A DNA stretch of 29,090 bases from Prorocentrum cordatum (taxonomy: Eukaryota > Sar > Dinophyceae > Prorocentrales > Prorocentraceae), in contig CAUYUJ010007471.1 of assembly GCA_963575745.1 (NCBI GenBank), positions 17,501 through 46,590 of the forward strand. Reading direction: 5' to 3'. A program made the translations under genes and the position numbers. Shown here piece after piece: positions 1 through 9,554 of the stretch. Below the pieces are notes generated by a model. The model saw only the letters and a program-made list of their open reading frames with translations. It did no database searches and was not told the origin of the DNA. The number at the start of each line of letters is the position of its first letter. The stretch's first letter is position 1.

Positions 1-292
1 TTTCAGACCCCCCCCCCCGTGGGAGAACCCTCCAAAGCATCGTCCCCAGACCCCCCAGGCCCTCCAAGATAGCCTGGAAGAGACCCCCCCCCGAAATGAA
101 ACCCCCCTCCCTTTATTACGAAATCTGGAGTACATTTCTCGTCCAAAATCCGCCTGCAGGGGGACGTGCCCGACCTCAGCGCAGGCGCCTCTGCAGGCCA
201 CAGGCCCGGCAGAGGCGCGCTGCGCCGGCCCTGAGCTGCTCCCCAGCCCTCCGCGAACCTGCAGAGCATCGGTGGCGAGCTCCCCCATCATT
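1..292. other. GC-rich stretch with C-tracts, no gene seen
   Basis: The stretch has several runs of 6-10 C and no convincing coding frame. Bases 144-176 are a copy of a dispersed repeat also found at 15671-15703. Nothing else was recognised. Confidence 0.6.
144..176 (+). repeat. Dispersed repeat, copy 1
   Basis: This 33-nt block (core CAAAATCCGCCTG and TGCCCGACCT) matches 15671-15703 at 30 of 33 positions by eye. All three differences are C/T or G/A transitions. Sequence just upstream is loosely similar in both copies. It is probably a fragment of an unrecognised mobile element. Confidence 0.6.
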
Positions 293-440
293 TTTCTCCT
301 CCTCTTCCTCCTCCTCCTCCTCCTCCTCCTCTCCTCCTCCCCCTCCTCCTCCTCTCCTCCTCCTCCTCCTCCTCCTCATCCCCTCCTCCTCCTCCTCCTC
401 CTCCTCCTCCTCCTCCTCCTCCTCCTCCTCCTCCTCCTCC
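293..440 (+). repeat. (TCC)n microsatellite
   Basis: A nearly pure CCT/TCC tract of about 150 bp with a few C insertions. Poly-Ser, poly-Leu, poly-Pro and poly-Glu translations across it are artefacts. It abuts, at 441, a dispersed block whose reverse complement recurs near 1525-1570 and 1795-1845. Confidence 0.95.
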
Positions 441-480
441 CTCCAAGGTCGGCGGCACCAGCCGTAAGGCCCCAGCAATC

Positions 481-560
481 GGGGGGCAGCCGGGGGCCGG
501 GCAGGCCTGCCTTCGGTGGCGAGCGAGGGGGGGGAAGTGAGAGGGAGAGGGCCTTTTCTG
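481..560 (+). repeat. Left arm of a long-range inverted repeat
   Basis: The reverse complement of this segment aligns with 1253-1326 at roughly 85% by eye, including a shared TCGCTCGCC core and a GGCAGGCC core. The arms are about 700 bp apart and enclose a minisatellite and the 1050-1213 hairpin. The adjoining block 441-480 is also repeated in the window in inverted orientation. Confidence 0.6.
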
Positions 561-602
561 TTGCATCTTCGGGGGAGCTCGCCTGTCCCCAATATTTGTG
601 TC

Positions 603-735
603 TTTTGGGGGGCCCGACGCGGGCTCGATGCGGACTCGACGCGGATTTGGCGTGGATTCGACGCGGATTCGACACGGATTCGACACGGATCCGACGCGTC
701 CGACATGGATGCGACACGGATTCGACGCGGACAGG
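603..735 (+). repeat. 12-bp GACGCGGATTC-type minisatellite
   Basis: About eleven degenerate units of roughly 11-12 bp with core GACGCGGATT or GACACGGATT lie head to tail. The repeated Arg-Ile-Arg-Val-Glu-Ser translation on the minus strand is a by-product. A looser version of the GATTCGA theme is seen at 11490-11560. Confidence 0.8.
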
Positions 736-1049
736 GCCGCGACGGGACAGACAAGGTCCCCCTGAGGATGCAACATAAGGCCTTCTCAGAAGGCGGCGGG
801 ACTTCTCAGAAGCCCTCGCGCCTGCTGAGAGAAGTTGTTTCTGTCTTCCTGGAAGGCTTGGAGTCGGGGGTGGGCAGAACCCCCACCCTGACACGTCGAC
901 TGGTGAATTGTCCGTTTTCGGTTCTCGAGACGGCGCCGCGGCCGTCATTTTCCAGGGCTGCGCCCGCCAGGTTTGGGCCCGAGGTGTAAACCACGTTCTA
1001 CTACAGGGGTTCTGCCCATGCCCGATAGAAAACTTCTCAGAATTACCGG

Positions 1050-1213
1050 GCGAAGAACGGTATAAAATAAACTTTTTCGCTGTCGGGGGCGCCTGTCCCA
1101 GGGCGGCTGGAAAGTTTATACCCTTGCGTGTCACCGTAGGGGTATGAACTTTCCAGCCGCCCAGGGACAGGCGCCCCCGACAGCGAAAAAGTTTATTTTA
1201 TACCGTTCTTCGC
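1050..1213. repeat. Foldback element with 76-bp arms
   Basis: Arms 1050-1125 and 1138-1213 are reverse complements with about three mismatches and enclose a 12-nt loop. The arms contain TATAAAATAA and a GC-rich inner half. The structure resembles a foldback or MITE-like element or a recent inverted duplication. No transposase is seen, and no target duplication was identified. Confidence 0.9.
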
Positions 1214-1252
1214 TCGCTGACAGAAGGCCGGGGGACTTCCGAGCCTTCTGAG

Positions 1253-1326
1253 TTGGCCTTCTCCTTCTCACTCCCCCCCCATCGCTCGCCGCCGAGGGCA
1301 GGCCGTCCCGGCCCCCAGCTGCCCCC
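1253..1326 (+). repeat. Right arm of a long-range inverted repeat
   Basis: This is the inverted partner of 481-560 at roughly 85% match by eye. It leads directly into the 270-bp tandem duplication. Confidence 0.6.
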
Positions 1327-1339
1327 CGATTGCTCGGGA

Positions 1340-1875
1340 GCGGAAAAGAGGGGGGTGAGGACTAGGGGGGGTGGATATCATGGCGCGGGCCATGATTTTT
1401 CCCCAGATCTCATGGCGCTTCTTCTTGTTTTATTACGTCCCTGGCCCCCCCGCTGGGCCGCGCACATGCCGCCCGTCATGATTTGCACCCCCCGCTCTTG
1501 GACACCCCCCTCTTGGCCGCCCCCGAGATTGCTGGGGCCTCACGGCTGGTGCCGCCGACCCCGGAGGACGACCCTCCTGCGGGAAGAGGGAGGCAGACAT
1601 GATTCGGGGGCGGAAAAGAGGGGGGTGATGACTAGGGGGGGGGGATATCATGGCGCGGGCCATGATTTTTCCCAAGATCTCGTGGCGCCTCTTCTTGTTT
1701 CATTACGTCCCAGGCCCCCCCGCTGGGCCGCGCACATGCCGCCGGTCATGATTTGCACCCCCGTCCTCTTGGACACCCCCCTCTTTGCCGCTCCCGAGAT
1801 TGCTGGGGCCTCACGGCTGGTGCCGCCGGCCCTGGAGGACGACCTTCGTGCGGGAAGAGGGAGGCAGACATGATG
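1340..1875 (+). repeat. Tandem duplication, 270-bp unit, two copies
   Basis: Two head-to-tail copies start at 1340 and 1610 with GCGGAAAAGAG. They share a GATATCATGGCGCG palindrome-like block, a GCGCACATGCCGCC block and a GGCAGACATGAT end. Their identity is about 90% by eye. The piece reading GCTGGTGCCGCCG also occurs, in various states, near 452-470 (inverted), 6262-6285 and 11571-11590, so the unit contains an older dispersed element. The frame stays open through both copies, but the copies show no coding signature. Confidence 0.85.
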
Positions 1876-1979
1876 GGGGAGGTCGGACTGAGACGCTCTC
1901 AGAAGTTTTCTGGAGCAGCATCGTTTTGCCTTGAGGTGTGCCCTCAGAAGACTACAGAAGCCTTGGCAGACAGGTCTTG

Positions 1980-3110
1980 ACGTTCTTCCACGCCTCAAGC
2001 TGCGACCGTCGTGGGCTCGATTGGGGTCATATTGGCCTTCTTGGAGGCCATCTTCGCAGTCTTGGAGTCCATCTTGGGCCATTTTGGAGCGGGAAAGGCA
2101 TTGCCCCGAGATTTTGAGGAGCTTTCCAGGTGGCCAGCGGGATGGACCGACGCCCCAGGTGGCGTTCTCTAGAAGAGAACGCACAACCACCAGACGTTCA
2201 GCACGCCAGGCACCCCTGTGGCAAGCCACAGGGGGCGGCAGCTCGAAGACGCATACGGCGAATCACCGCCGCCTTTTTGGAAGCGCCTACGTTGCCGACA
2301 GTTGGGCTAGAGCTTGGCCAATTTATCTGACCGTGTCTTTCCCTAGCTGTCGTTGAAACCCTCACGAGCTCCTGGGGCACTGTTGGGGTCTCCTGGGAGC
2401 TTCCTGGGAGCCTCTTGGAAGCCTCTTGGGGGTCTCCTTCGGCCTCTTGCGGGCCTTGGGGGCTTGTTCGGGGCCTCTTTGGCAATCGCAGGGCGTTCCT
2501 AGGCTGTCTGACGCCGTCGGGAGCCGTGTTGGGGGCCTCTCTGGACCGTCTTGGGGCCCTCGAGGGGCGCTTCAGGGCCGTCTTGGAGGCCAATTTGACT
2601 GTTATGGAGGCCTCTTGGACCGCCCTGGGTCCATCTTTGGGGCCTCTTGTGCGTTCTGGGGGCGATCTTGGAGGCCTCTTGGGCCGTCGTAGACTTGCGG
2701 GAGGCTGAAAAGAAGCAGCTGTCAACATCTGTCAACTCTATGGAGTCTGAATGAGTTTGGCCTCTTCGGGCGTTCCTGGGGGCCTCTTGGAGGCCTCTTG
2801 GGAGCCTCTTGGGCTAGCTTGATGGCATCTCGGGTGCCATCTCGGTTGTCTTGGAGGCATCTTGAGCCCAACTTGGGCCATCCTGGCAGTCTTGGATTGG
2901 GCAGCTTTCCGGGTGGCTGGCGGCATCGGCCGACGCCCCAGGGGGGTCCTTCTAGAAACCAGAACCATCTGAGTTCAGCACGACAGACACCCCTGTGACA
3001 AGACAGTGGGGGGCGGCGGATGACCGAAACCGCACGTAGAGTCGCGATCCGTTTGATGTTTGACATAACAGGGGGGGGGTGAGGGGATTGGCAGGTCTCG
3101 TCCCAGATCG
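1980..3110 (+). repeat. Degenerate GGCCTCTTGG minisatellite and a segmental direct repeat
   Basis: Bases 2360-2700 and 2755-2860 are built from degenerate GGGGCCTCTTGG-like units of about 12 bp. The flank at 2119-2276 is repeated, at roughly three quarters identity, at 2890-3030: both carry CTTTCC.GGTGGC, GACGCCCCAGG, TTCAGCACG and CACCCCTGTG in the same order. An ancestral block of about 770 bp containing the minisatellite was therefore duplicated. No gene is supported; the overlapping frames on both strands reflect the repeat. Confidence 0.7.
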
Positions 3111-3231
3111 AATCGCCCCAATTTGAAGCCATGTTCGGCCCCAGGCGGCCAAAGTCAGCCCCAAGTGCGTCCGAGACGGCCAAAGTCAGCCCACGTGCGC
3201 CCTGGAGCTCCCTATGAGTGCACGAGACATT

Positions 3232-3595
3232 GTACTGGGTGGGGGAGACTCAGGAGGAACAGAAACACACAGACACAGTTAATCTTCGATCCCCCAGAAA
3301 ATATGGGAAAGTATGGGAAGCGGGGGGGAAGGCAGAGACCCCGAAACCATGAAACAATAGGGGGCATAGTTTTATTCGTGTGCATTTCATTGTGTGTCCT
3401 CGGGCCCCTGCAGAGACGCATGTGGGCTGCGCCACTGGGACCGTCGGCGGATCATCCTCTGAGGCCATGAAGCGCTGCACTGGGTGGGGAGGCGCATGCG
3501 GGCTGCGCCACTGGGACCCCTGGGGGTGGCGCTCCCCAGGAGGGCACGAGACACTGTAATTACTGGGTGGGGGAGACGCATGCGCGCTGCGCCAC
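3232..3595 (+). repeat. Dispersed satellite units
   Basis: Three or four partial units share ACTGGGTGGGG(A)GA, CGCATGCGGGCTGCGCCACTGGGACC-like cores and GGCCATGAAGCGCTG. They match the forward-orientation satellite at 9555-10560, which has GAGACGCATGTGG, CCCACTGGGG and GGCCACGAAGCG. This is a separate small outpost of that satellite. Confidence 0.7.
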
Positions 3596-3657
3596 GAGGA
3601 GGAGGAGGAGGAGGAGAAGGAGGAGGAGGAGGAGGAGGGGGAGGAGGAGGAGGGAGG
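3596..3657 (+). repeat. (GGA)n microsatellite
   Basis: A GGA tract with a few substitutions. It is one of only two long tracts with GGA, rather than TCC, on the + strand. The other is at 14785-15212. Confidence 0.95.
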
Positions 3658-3840
3658 GATGTTTTCCCATCGCGCAGCTCGAGGCGCGCCGCGCGCCCCG
3701 AGCTGCTCCTTGCGGCCCGCGGCGGGCACCGAGGCCCTCTCTTGGCCCGGCGCCGGAGGGCGGCAAGCGGCCCCCGCCCCGGGCGGGCGGCCCGAGACAG
3801 GCTCGCAGGACGCCTGCGCGCGAAAGTGCTCAGAGAGCGC

Positions 3841-4150
<310 letters not shown>

Positions 4151-4188
4151 CGAGCCTCACGCACAGGCGCCCGCTCAGGAGGGCGGCT

Positions 4189-4276
4189 TCCGCTTTTGGC
4201 TCACCCCCCTCGTGATCGTGTCGGCCTTGTCCGTAGACGTGTTGGCTCAAGTCACTGAGTCACAATTTTGGCGAAG
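4189..4276 (+). promoter_or_regulatory. Cluster of relic DinoSL-like motifs
   Basis: Bases 4230-4251 match the 22-nt dinoflagellate spliced leader at 19 of 22 positions: the first seven (TCCGTAG) and last ten (TTGGCTCAAG) are exact. Partial matches sit at 4189-4203 (TCCG then TTTTGGCTCA) and 4262-4276 (ATTTTGGC then AAG). In dinoflagellates, genomic relic leaders mark mRNAs that were trans-spliced, reverse transcribed and reinserted, sometimes repeatedly. I infer that the downstream DNA came from such an event. The middle motif is strong; the flanking two are suggestive only. Confidence 0.6.
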
Positions 4277-4323
4277 CACCCTGTGCTACGCGTCAGGATC
4301 CCCCCACCTCTAGGCCGGCAGGG

Positions 4324-5021
4324 ATGGCGAGCCTCGCGGGCGACGATCTTCCCTACCAGCATCGGCCAAGGCCAGCGTTGGCGTGGGCGGAGGCAGCCAG
4401 CGCGGCGCCCGCACCGAGGCAGCCCTCGACTCCCAGGATGGCCCGCGGGCGCCCCCGCAGCGTCGCCCACGGGGGGGCCATGCCAGGCCCCAGCGTCCTC
4501 GGCCCCGACGGGATCCGCAGGATCCGCAGGCCCTGCGGGCTCCGGCTTCCTGAGACTGCGGCCTCTTGGCCCCCCTCAGAGACCTGTCCGAGATGAGGAG
4601 GCTCGTCACGGGCCGAGAGACCTGCCCCGAGCCTCGCCCGGTCAACGGGACGTCGGTCCGGCGCGTCGCCCAGGCCTTCACGGTCCCCATGCTGCCCGGA
4701 GTGGAGCCGGCCAGTGGCGCAGCCACGAGCGACCAGTCGAGCGACACAGAGTCGGAGAGCATCTCCCGCAGGCCAACCGGCCCCGACGAGCGCCAGAGGG
4801 TCCCGTGCTGCGCGGGCCCGAGCCAGTGCGGCGGCGAGTCGGCCGGGCCCACGCGCGCGGGACGTCAGCATCGAGGCTCGCCCCTCTCGACGCTGTCAGC
4901 AGCGACGACCACCACATCTCTTCCCCCTTCCGAGGAGGCGCCCTCCCAGGCCCGCCCCCGCCGCGCGGGGAGGTCGCTGTCGGCGAGGGGAGGCAGGCGC
5001 CCGCGCTCCGCGATCGGCTGA
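4324..5021 (+). pseudogene. Possible retrogene fragment of unknown function
   Basis: The first ATG after the spliced-leader-like motifs is at 4324 and opens a 90-codon frame (MASLAGDD...) ending at 4596. From about 4570 another frame, ending at 5021, has strongly G/C-ending codons and a balanced composition, with VRRVAQAFTVPMLPG and SDTESESIS. Together they read as one coding stretch broken by a frameshift near 4570-4590. No domain was recognised. A third, arginine- and proline-rich frame stays open from 4268 to 5707, but that is easily explained by GC content. The existence of a gene here is uncertain. Confidence 0.3.
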
Positions 5022-5189
5022 GCCTCGGTTTCCTGGGCAGCTGGGGCGGCGCGCGGAGAGGCCGCGAGCCGCGCCGCAGGCTGCTGGCTGCGGGGGCAGT
5101 GCGCGCTGGCATCAAGAGTTCTCGCCCGCCGCGGCTGCGGCCCGCGTGCCAGCGGTGGGCAGCGGGGGCAGCGGGGGGCGAGGGGGCGC

Positions 5190-5690
5190 GCAGCACGCAG
5201 CTCGCAGAATCTTCTCCAGGAGCTTCCCGCAAATGGCATCGGCAGGGTTCCGAGAGGCCCCGGCCTGGACGGCAGGGGCGTGCCACTCGTAGACTTCACG
5301 CGCAGCTCGCAGCTCGCAGCTCGCAGAATCTTCTCCAGGAGCTTCCGGCAAATGGCATCGGCAGGGCAGTGGGGAGCGTGCTGGACGGTTCTGCTTCGGA
5401 GAGGCCCCGGCCTGGACGGCAGGGGCGTCCCACTCGTAGGCTTCACGCGCAGCTCGCAGCTCGCAGCTCGCATAATCTTCTCCAGGAGTTTATCGCAAAG
5501 TGCACCAGGGCTGTGGGGAGCGTGCTGGACGGTTCTGCTTCCGAGAGGCCCCGGCCTGGACGGCAGGGGCGCCCCACTCGTAGACTTCACGCGCAGCTCG
5601 CAGCTCGCAGCTCGCAGCTCGCAGAATCTTCTCCACGAGTTTATATCGCAAAGTGCACCAGGGCTGGGCCTGGACGGCGGGCGGATGTCC
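5190..5690. repeat. Tandem repeat, 144-147-bp unit, about 3.5 copies
   Basis: Units contain CGCAGCTCGCAG reiterations, AATCTTCTCCA.GAG, GCGTGCTGGACGGTTCTG and GAGGCCCCGGCCTGGACGG. GAGG anchors at 5254, 5401 and 5545 give periods of 147 and 144 bp, both multiples of three. On the minus strand a frame runs through about 4865-5590 with the repeated peptide core SRTVQHAPH and KLLEKI.RAASCELRVK. A diverged copy at 6828-6940 encodes the same core. The function is unknown. Confidence 0.8.
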
Positions 5691-5734
5691 TCAAAAGGTC
5701 CACTTGAGAGGGTGGCCCTGACGATTCTTTGACC

Positions 5735-6450
5735 ACTTCAGCAGACTGGTACAGTCGGACCGAGGTGTAAGATCGCGGTCGGTTCAGGGAGGGTACCCTA
5801 ATGTTCTTCGGGTTTGTTGGATGTTCTCGCGCATTTGTGGGGAGGATACCTAAGGGTGTTCTATGTGTTTCGGCCGGCGGAAGGTCTCATGTTCTTGATG
5901 GATGTTCTTCTGGCCTAGGTCCGACTGTAGTCTGAGCACTCAACGGCCATGGGCCACGGAGACAGCAGCGATCGGGACAGGACGGAAGGCAGGGAGTGCG
6001 GGAGCATGGCGGAACGAGAGGGACAAGGATGGCGTGAGCACAGTAGAGCTGAAATCTCCTACAGAGCAGTTCGAGGATCAGAGACGTAATCGAACTTTGT
6101 GGGATAGGCCCGGCCATGCCCGCCCTGTATCCAGCGGTGCCCATTCGCGGTTCTTCCTCTTATGTTTTTTCTTCTTCTTCTTCTTCATCCTAATCTTCCT
6201 CGTTGTTTTCTTCCGTACTATTCCGGAGTGGCGACTCACGCGCAGCTCTAATATTGTAGTGGCCTTCGGCCAGTGCCGCCGATCCGGGGCGCTCCGACTG
6301 ATGTGATCCTTCTTCGCCCTCGTCCCTCCTCTCTTTTTCCCTCCCCTCCTCTCACTCAGCATTTATCCAGTGGCCGTCGGCCTATCCCGCCACCGTGCGT
6401 GGGTGGTGGGTCAGAGGCCTCATGGATGCTGGTTGGGATCTCGTGGTTGG
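5735..6450. other. Unassigned stretch
   Basis: The stretch has more moderate GC and no convincing coding frame. It contains a short TTC tract at about 6170-6186 and a dispersed CCAGTGCCGCCGA motif near 6271. Nothing else was recognised. Confidence 0.5.
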
Positions 6451-6454
6451 CTGG

Positions 6455-6625
6455 GACTTCTGGGGGCCTCTTGGGCGCCTCTTGGGGCTTCTTGGGGGCC
6501 TCTTGGGCCTCTTGGGGCCACTAGAGGGCCTCTTGGGGGTCTCTTGGGAGCCTCTTGCGGCTTCTTGGGGGCCTCTTCTGCGCCCCTTGGGGCCTCTTGG
6601 AGGCCTCCTCGGAGCCTCTTGGTGC
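6455..6625 (+). repeat. GGCCTCTTGG minisatellite, second locus
   Basis: Degenerate GGGGCCTCTTGG units, the same family as 2360-2860 and 11675-11850. The Gly/Leu/Trp-rich translations are repeat artefacts. Confidence 0.85.
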
Positions 6626-6827
6626 GGGAGGAGTGGTACTCGGGTTCGGAACCCCCTCGGAGGCCACGATCCTTGTGAGGGGTGTCAAAAAACGCATCCG
6701 CCGGAAACTCGCACCCCCCCCCCCACCCCCCCTTCCCCGGCAGAGCCACCCCGGCAACCCCCCCAGAGGCTGAGGCTCAGCCTCGAGGCTGTAGCTGAGA
6801 CTCCTTGAAACTCACACGCCGGATCGG

Positions 6828-6940
6828 CGGATTATCCAGGAGTTTCCCGAAAAGTGCATCGGGGCTGTGAGGAGCGTGCTGGACAGTTCTGCTTCCAAGA
6901 GGCCCCCGCCTTGATGGCTGGCGGATTTCCTCAAACGGAG
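6828..6940 (-). repeat. Diverged dispersed copy of the 5.2-5.7 kb repeat
   Basis: The block contains CCAGGAGTTT, AAGTGCATCGGGGCTGTGAG, GCGTGCTGGACAGTTCTGC and GGCGGATTTCCTCAAA and matches the 5490-5690 units. On the minus strand it is open and encodes GPLGSRTVQHAPHSP, identical over 15 residues to a tandem-array unit although several bases differ. See the related finding. Confidence 0.65.
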
Positions 6941-7015
6941 TTTTCCCGGAGAGGACCTGGTGAATTTCACCGTTTAATTCGGTCCGTTTTCTTCTTTCCC
7001 GCTCGCGGTTCGTTT

Positions 7016-7068
7016 CTTTCTTCTTCCTCTTCTTCTCCTTCTTCTTCTTCTTCTTCTTCTTCTTCCCT
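7016..7068 (+). repeat. (TTC)n microsatellite
   Basis: A TTC-rich tract, followed directly by unassigned sequence. Confidence 0.9.
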
Positions 7069-7079
7069 TCTGGGGTAGA

Positions 7080-7510
7080 GCGAGTCGCAAGGCGTCTCGC
7101 CCCTGTTTGTGCTTGATGCACCTCCCCAGAGTCCGGTCTTATAGTTTTTCGGCACTGCCAGGGTGGTCTGCACCAAGAGAGAGTACGCTCATTCTTGCTG
7201 ATCCTCCACCTCTGGCATGTTTGCGCCGAGCAGGTCCGAATTACATTCCAAGCATGCCGCGCTCTTCTCTAGTGACCAGAAAAAGCACTCCTGATCAATC
7301 GCATGATCATGTCAGCCTTGCGCCACCTGCCCCCCCCTCAGCCTCCTCGGTCTTGGCCTACTCGCAGGCCGCCACGAGGCCGCGGCTCTCACGCTCGCTC
7401 GCCGTGGCGTGCTGGCCGCGCCGCAAGCGCACCCTGTGCCCGCAGGACGTGCGCAGCTGGTGGCCCCCTATCGCCGCCAGCGTCCAGCGAGCCAGACCCG
7501 CTGGGGACCT
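7080..7510. other. Unassigned stretch
   Basis: No homology was recognised. Open frames exist but show no motif or consistent codon bias. Confidence 0.5.
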
Positions 7511-7516
7511 CTCCGT

Positions 7517-7608
7517 CGTCTTCTTCCTCCTCCTCCTCCGCCTCCTCCTCCGCCTCCTCCTCCTCCTCCTTCCTCCTCCTCCTCCTCCTCCTCCTCCTCC
7601 TCCTGCCT
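7517..7608 (+). repeat. (TCC)n microsatellite with CGCCTC variants
   Basis: A TCC tract with interspersed CGCCTCC units. Confidence 0.95.
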
Positions 7609-7639
7609 TCTTCTCCCGCTCACGTGCCTCCGCTTGGGG

Positions 7640-7985
7640 CGCTGGGGCCAGTGCTACCCGGCCATGACCACCGCCGGGCTGTCTCTGCAGCTGTCCCTGC
7701 ATCGCCCTGCTCCCTCACAGGGGCTTGGGATCTGGCAGTTCCGCTGCCAGACCCGCCCTACCGTGCACACCGCGTGGCAGCCTCGGACCAGCGTTGGACA
7801 CGCACGCCTCCTCGGCAGCCTGGCTCCCGTCGCCCTCGCGACGGCCCGCGGGCAGCGCGCCAGAGCGCGGGCGTCGCCCTCGTGGTCGCCGTGCACCTCT
7901 GTCTGCAGCTCGTCTCCGATCGCCTTCGCAGCCGCCACCGCCACGGCCAGTAGGCCCCTAAGGACTTCATTCAGAGCCCCGAATC
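7640..7985. other. Unassigned stretch with a weak minus-strand coding bias
   Basis: A minus-strand frame at 7944-7654 (starting MAVAAAKAIGDELQTEV) has G/C-ending codons for its first 30 or so residues and looks protein-like there. After that it becomes Arg/Cys-rich. It could be a short exon or gene fragment. No family was recognised. Confidence 0.25.
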
Positions 7986-7989
7986 ATCA

Positions 7990-8068
7990 GGGGTAACTCG
8001 GGTCAGGGATAACTCGGGTTCGTTTTTCGGGAATCCAAACCCGAGTTACCCCGGACCCGAGTTACCCC
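7990..8068. repeat. Foldback element, 31-bp arms
   Basis: Arms 7990-8020 and 8038-8068 are reverse complements with two mismatches around a 17-nt loop. Each arm itself contains two direct copies of TAACTCGGGT, and a fifth copy follows at 8071-8080. Confidence 0.85.
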
Positions 8069-8099
8069 GGATAACTCGGGCGCCCAATTCATGCTTACT

Positions 8100-8445
8100 G
8101 GGCGGGTCACGCACGCGTTGGGGTGATTCGATTGGCCCGCGCCGCGTCCGCTGGCCCCCTTCCGTATCCCCTCGCCCCGAGGGCCCCCAGGCACGGGCGA
8201 GGGCTTCGGAGTCGGGGAAGTTCGGCTTGGCCTGCGTGCCGCGGAGCCGATGCCGCGGGCCTCCTCGTGGCTCCACCGGCGTGCGCATCTCGGGAGCGAG
8301 GGGCCCTCGCCGCGCACGGCTTTTCGAGGAGGGCCCGCGGGCGCGATGTCCGAGCCGAGCCCCCTTGGCGCTCCTGGGGACGTCTGGGCAGGGCCGCGGA
8401 GGGCGCACGATTACACCGTGCCATAGCACAGGGCGGCCCCAATCC
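8100..8445. other. Unassigned GC-rich stretch
   Basis: Frames are open on both strands, as expected from base composition. No domain, motif or clear codon bias was identified. Confidence 0.5.
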
Positions 8446-8456
8446 GGGGGAGAAAA

Positions 8457-8600
8457 AGATGCGGATACGTGTTGTCCCCCTTCGTTTTCGGCTTCTCCTG
8501 GTCCTCCTGGGGAATCCTCGTTGTCACCGCTGGATTCGCCTCGAAATTCTGGTCAGAACGCACCCCAAGAGAGGTCCGGGGACAACACGTATCCGTATCT
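8457..8600. repeat. Inverted-repeat element, 23-bp arms
   Basis: Arms 8457-8479 and 8578-8600 are reverse complements with one mismatch (core GGATACGTGTTGTCCCC) around a loop of about 98 bp. Partial complementarity continues outward into GGGGG and CCCCC runs. The organisation resembles a MITE with terminal inverted repeats. Confidence 0.75.
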
Positions 8601-8707
8601 TTCCGCCCCCCAACCAATCTGGCACAGTCGTGGTGAACGATGTGCGCGGCGCAGTGTCTTTCCCAACCACCCTGTGGTGCTGAGTCCTCGTTTTGAACAG
8701 ACGGCGC

Positions 8708-8803
8708 CCCGCCTCCTCCTCCTCCTCCTCCACCTCCGCCTCCTCCTCATCCTCCCGCCTCCTTCCTCCTCCCCCTCCTCCCTCCTCCCCCTCCTCCTTC
8801 ATC
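8708..8803 (+). repeat. (TCC)n microsatellite
   Basis: A TCC-rich tract that directly abuts the reverse-orientation satellite array. Confidence 0.9.
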
Positions 8804-8805
8804 CC

Positions 8806-9550
8806 TGCGTTTCACCCACCCAGTACAGCGCTTCGTGGCCCCATAGGGAGCTCCACCGAAGGTCCCAGTGGCACCGCCCGCATGCGTCAACCACCACCCA
8901 GCACAGCGCGTCGTGGCCCCATAGGGGGCTCCATTGAAGGCCCCAGTGGGAGTGCCCGCATGCGCCAACACCACCCAGGACAGCGCTTCGTGGCCCCATA
9001 GGGGCTCCCCCGAAGTCCCCAGTGGGACCGCCCGCATGCGTCAACGCCACCCAGGACAGCGTTTCGTGGCTCATAGGGAGCTCCACCGAAGGCCCCAGTG
9101 GTACCGCCCGCACGCGTCAACGCCACCCAGGACTGCGCTTCGTGGCCCCATGGGGAGCTCCCCCGAAGGCCCCAGTGGCACCGCCCGCATGCGTCAACGC
9201 CACCCATGACAGCGTTTCGCGGCCCCATGAGAGGCTCCATTCAAGGCCCCAGACCGCCCGCATGCGGCAACGCCACCCAGGACAGCGTTTCGTGGCCCCA
9301 TAAGGGGCTCCATTGAAGGCCTCAGTGGCACCGCCCGCATGCGTCAACGCCACCCAGGACAGCGTTTCGTGGCCCCATAGGGAGCTCCACCGAAGGCCCC
9401 AGTGGGACCGCCCGTATGCGTGGACGCCACCCAGGACAGCGCTTCGTAGCCCCATAGGGAGCTCCACCGAAGGTCCCAGTGGCAGGGTCCGCATGCGTCA
9501 ACGCCACTCCGCATGCGTCACGCCACCCAGGACAGCGTTTCGTGGCCCCA
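8806..9550 (-). repeat. Satellite array, 73-79-bp subfamily, reverse orientation
   Basis: About ten units share CACCCAGGACAGCG, TTCGTGGCCCCATAGGGAGCTCC, CGAAGGCCCCAGTGG and CCGCCCGCATGCGTCAACG (each given as read on the + strand). Successive GGCCCCAT anchors are 73-79 bp apart. The period is not a multiple of three, so long frames through it on either strand are artefacts. Confidence 0.9.
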
Positions 9551-9554
9551 TCTC

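Noticed and set aside
293-440. Poly-Ser, poly-Leu, poly-Pro or poly-Glu proteins across TCC/GGA tracts (also 3841-4062, 7517-7608, 10866-10998, 14785-15212, 16236-16385, 25081-25465)
   Set aside because: Any TCC or ATC tract is open in several frames. There is no flanking coding support.
2198-2728. Minus-strand ORFs rich in Pro/Arg/Gln/Ala at 2.2-2.9 kb and 6.4-6.8 kb
   Set aside because: They are translations of the GGCCTCTTGG minisatellite and repeat at each locus with frame changes.
4268-5707. A single 479-aa protein across the possible retrogene and tandem repeat
   Set aside because: The composition is Arg/Pro/Gly-rich with no codon bias in that frame. The better-looking coding segments are in other frames and the second half is a repeat.
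8806-9550. CRISPR array
   Set aside because: Whole units, not just short repeats, are conserved; there are no unique spacers of constant length, no cas genes, and the context is eukaryotic.
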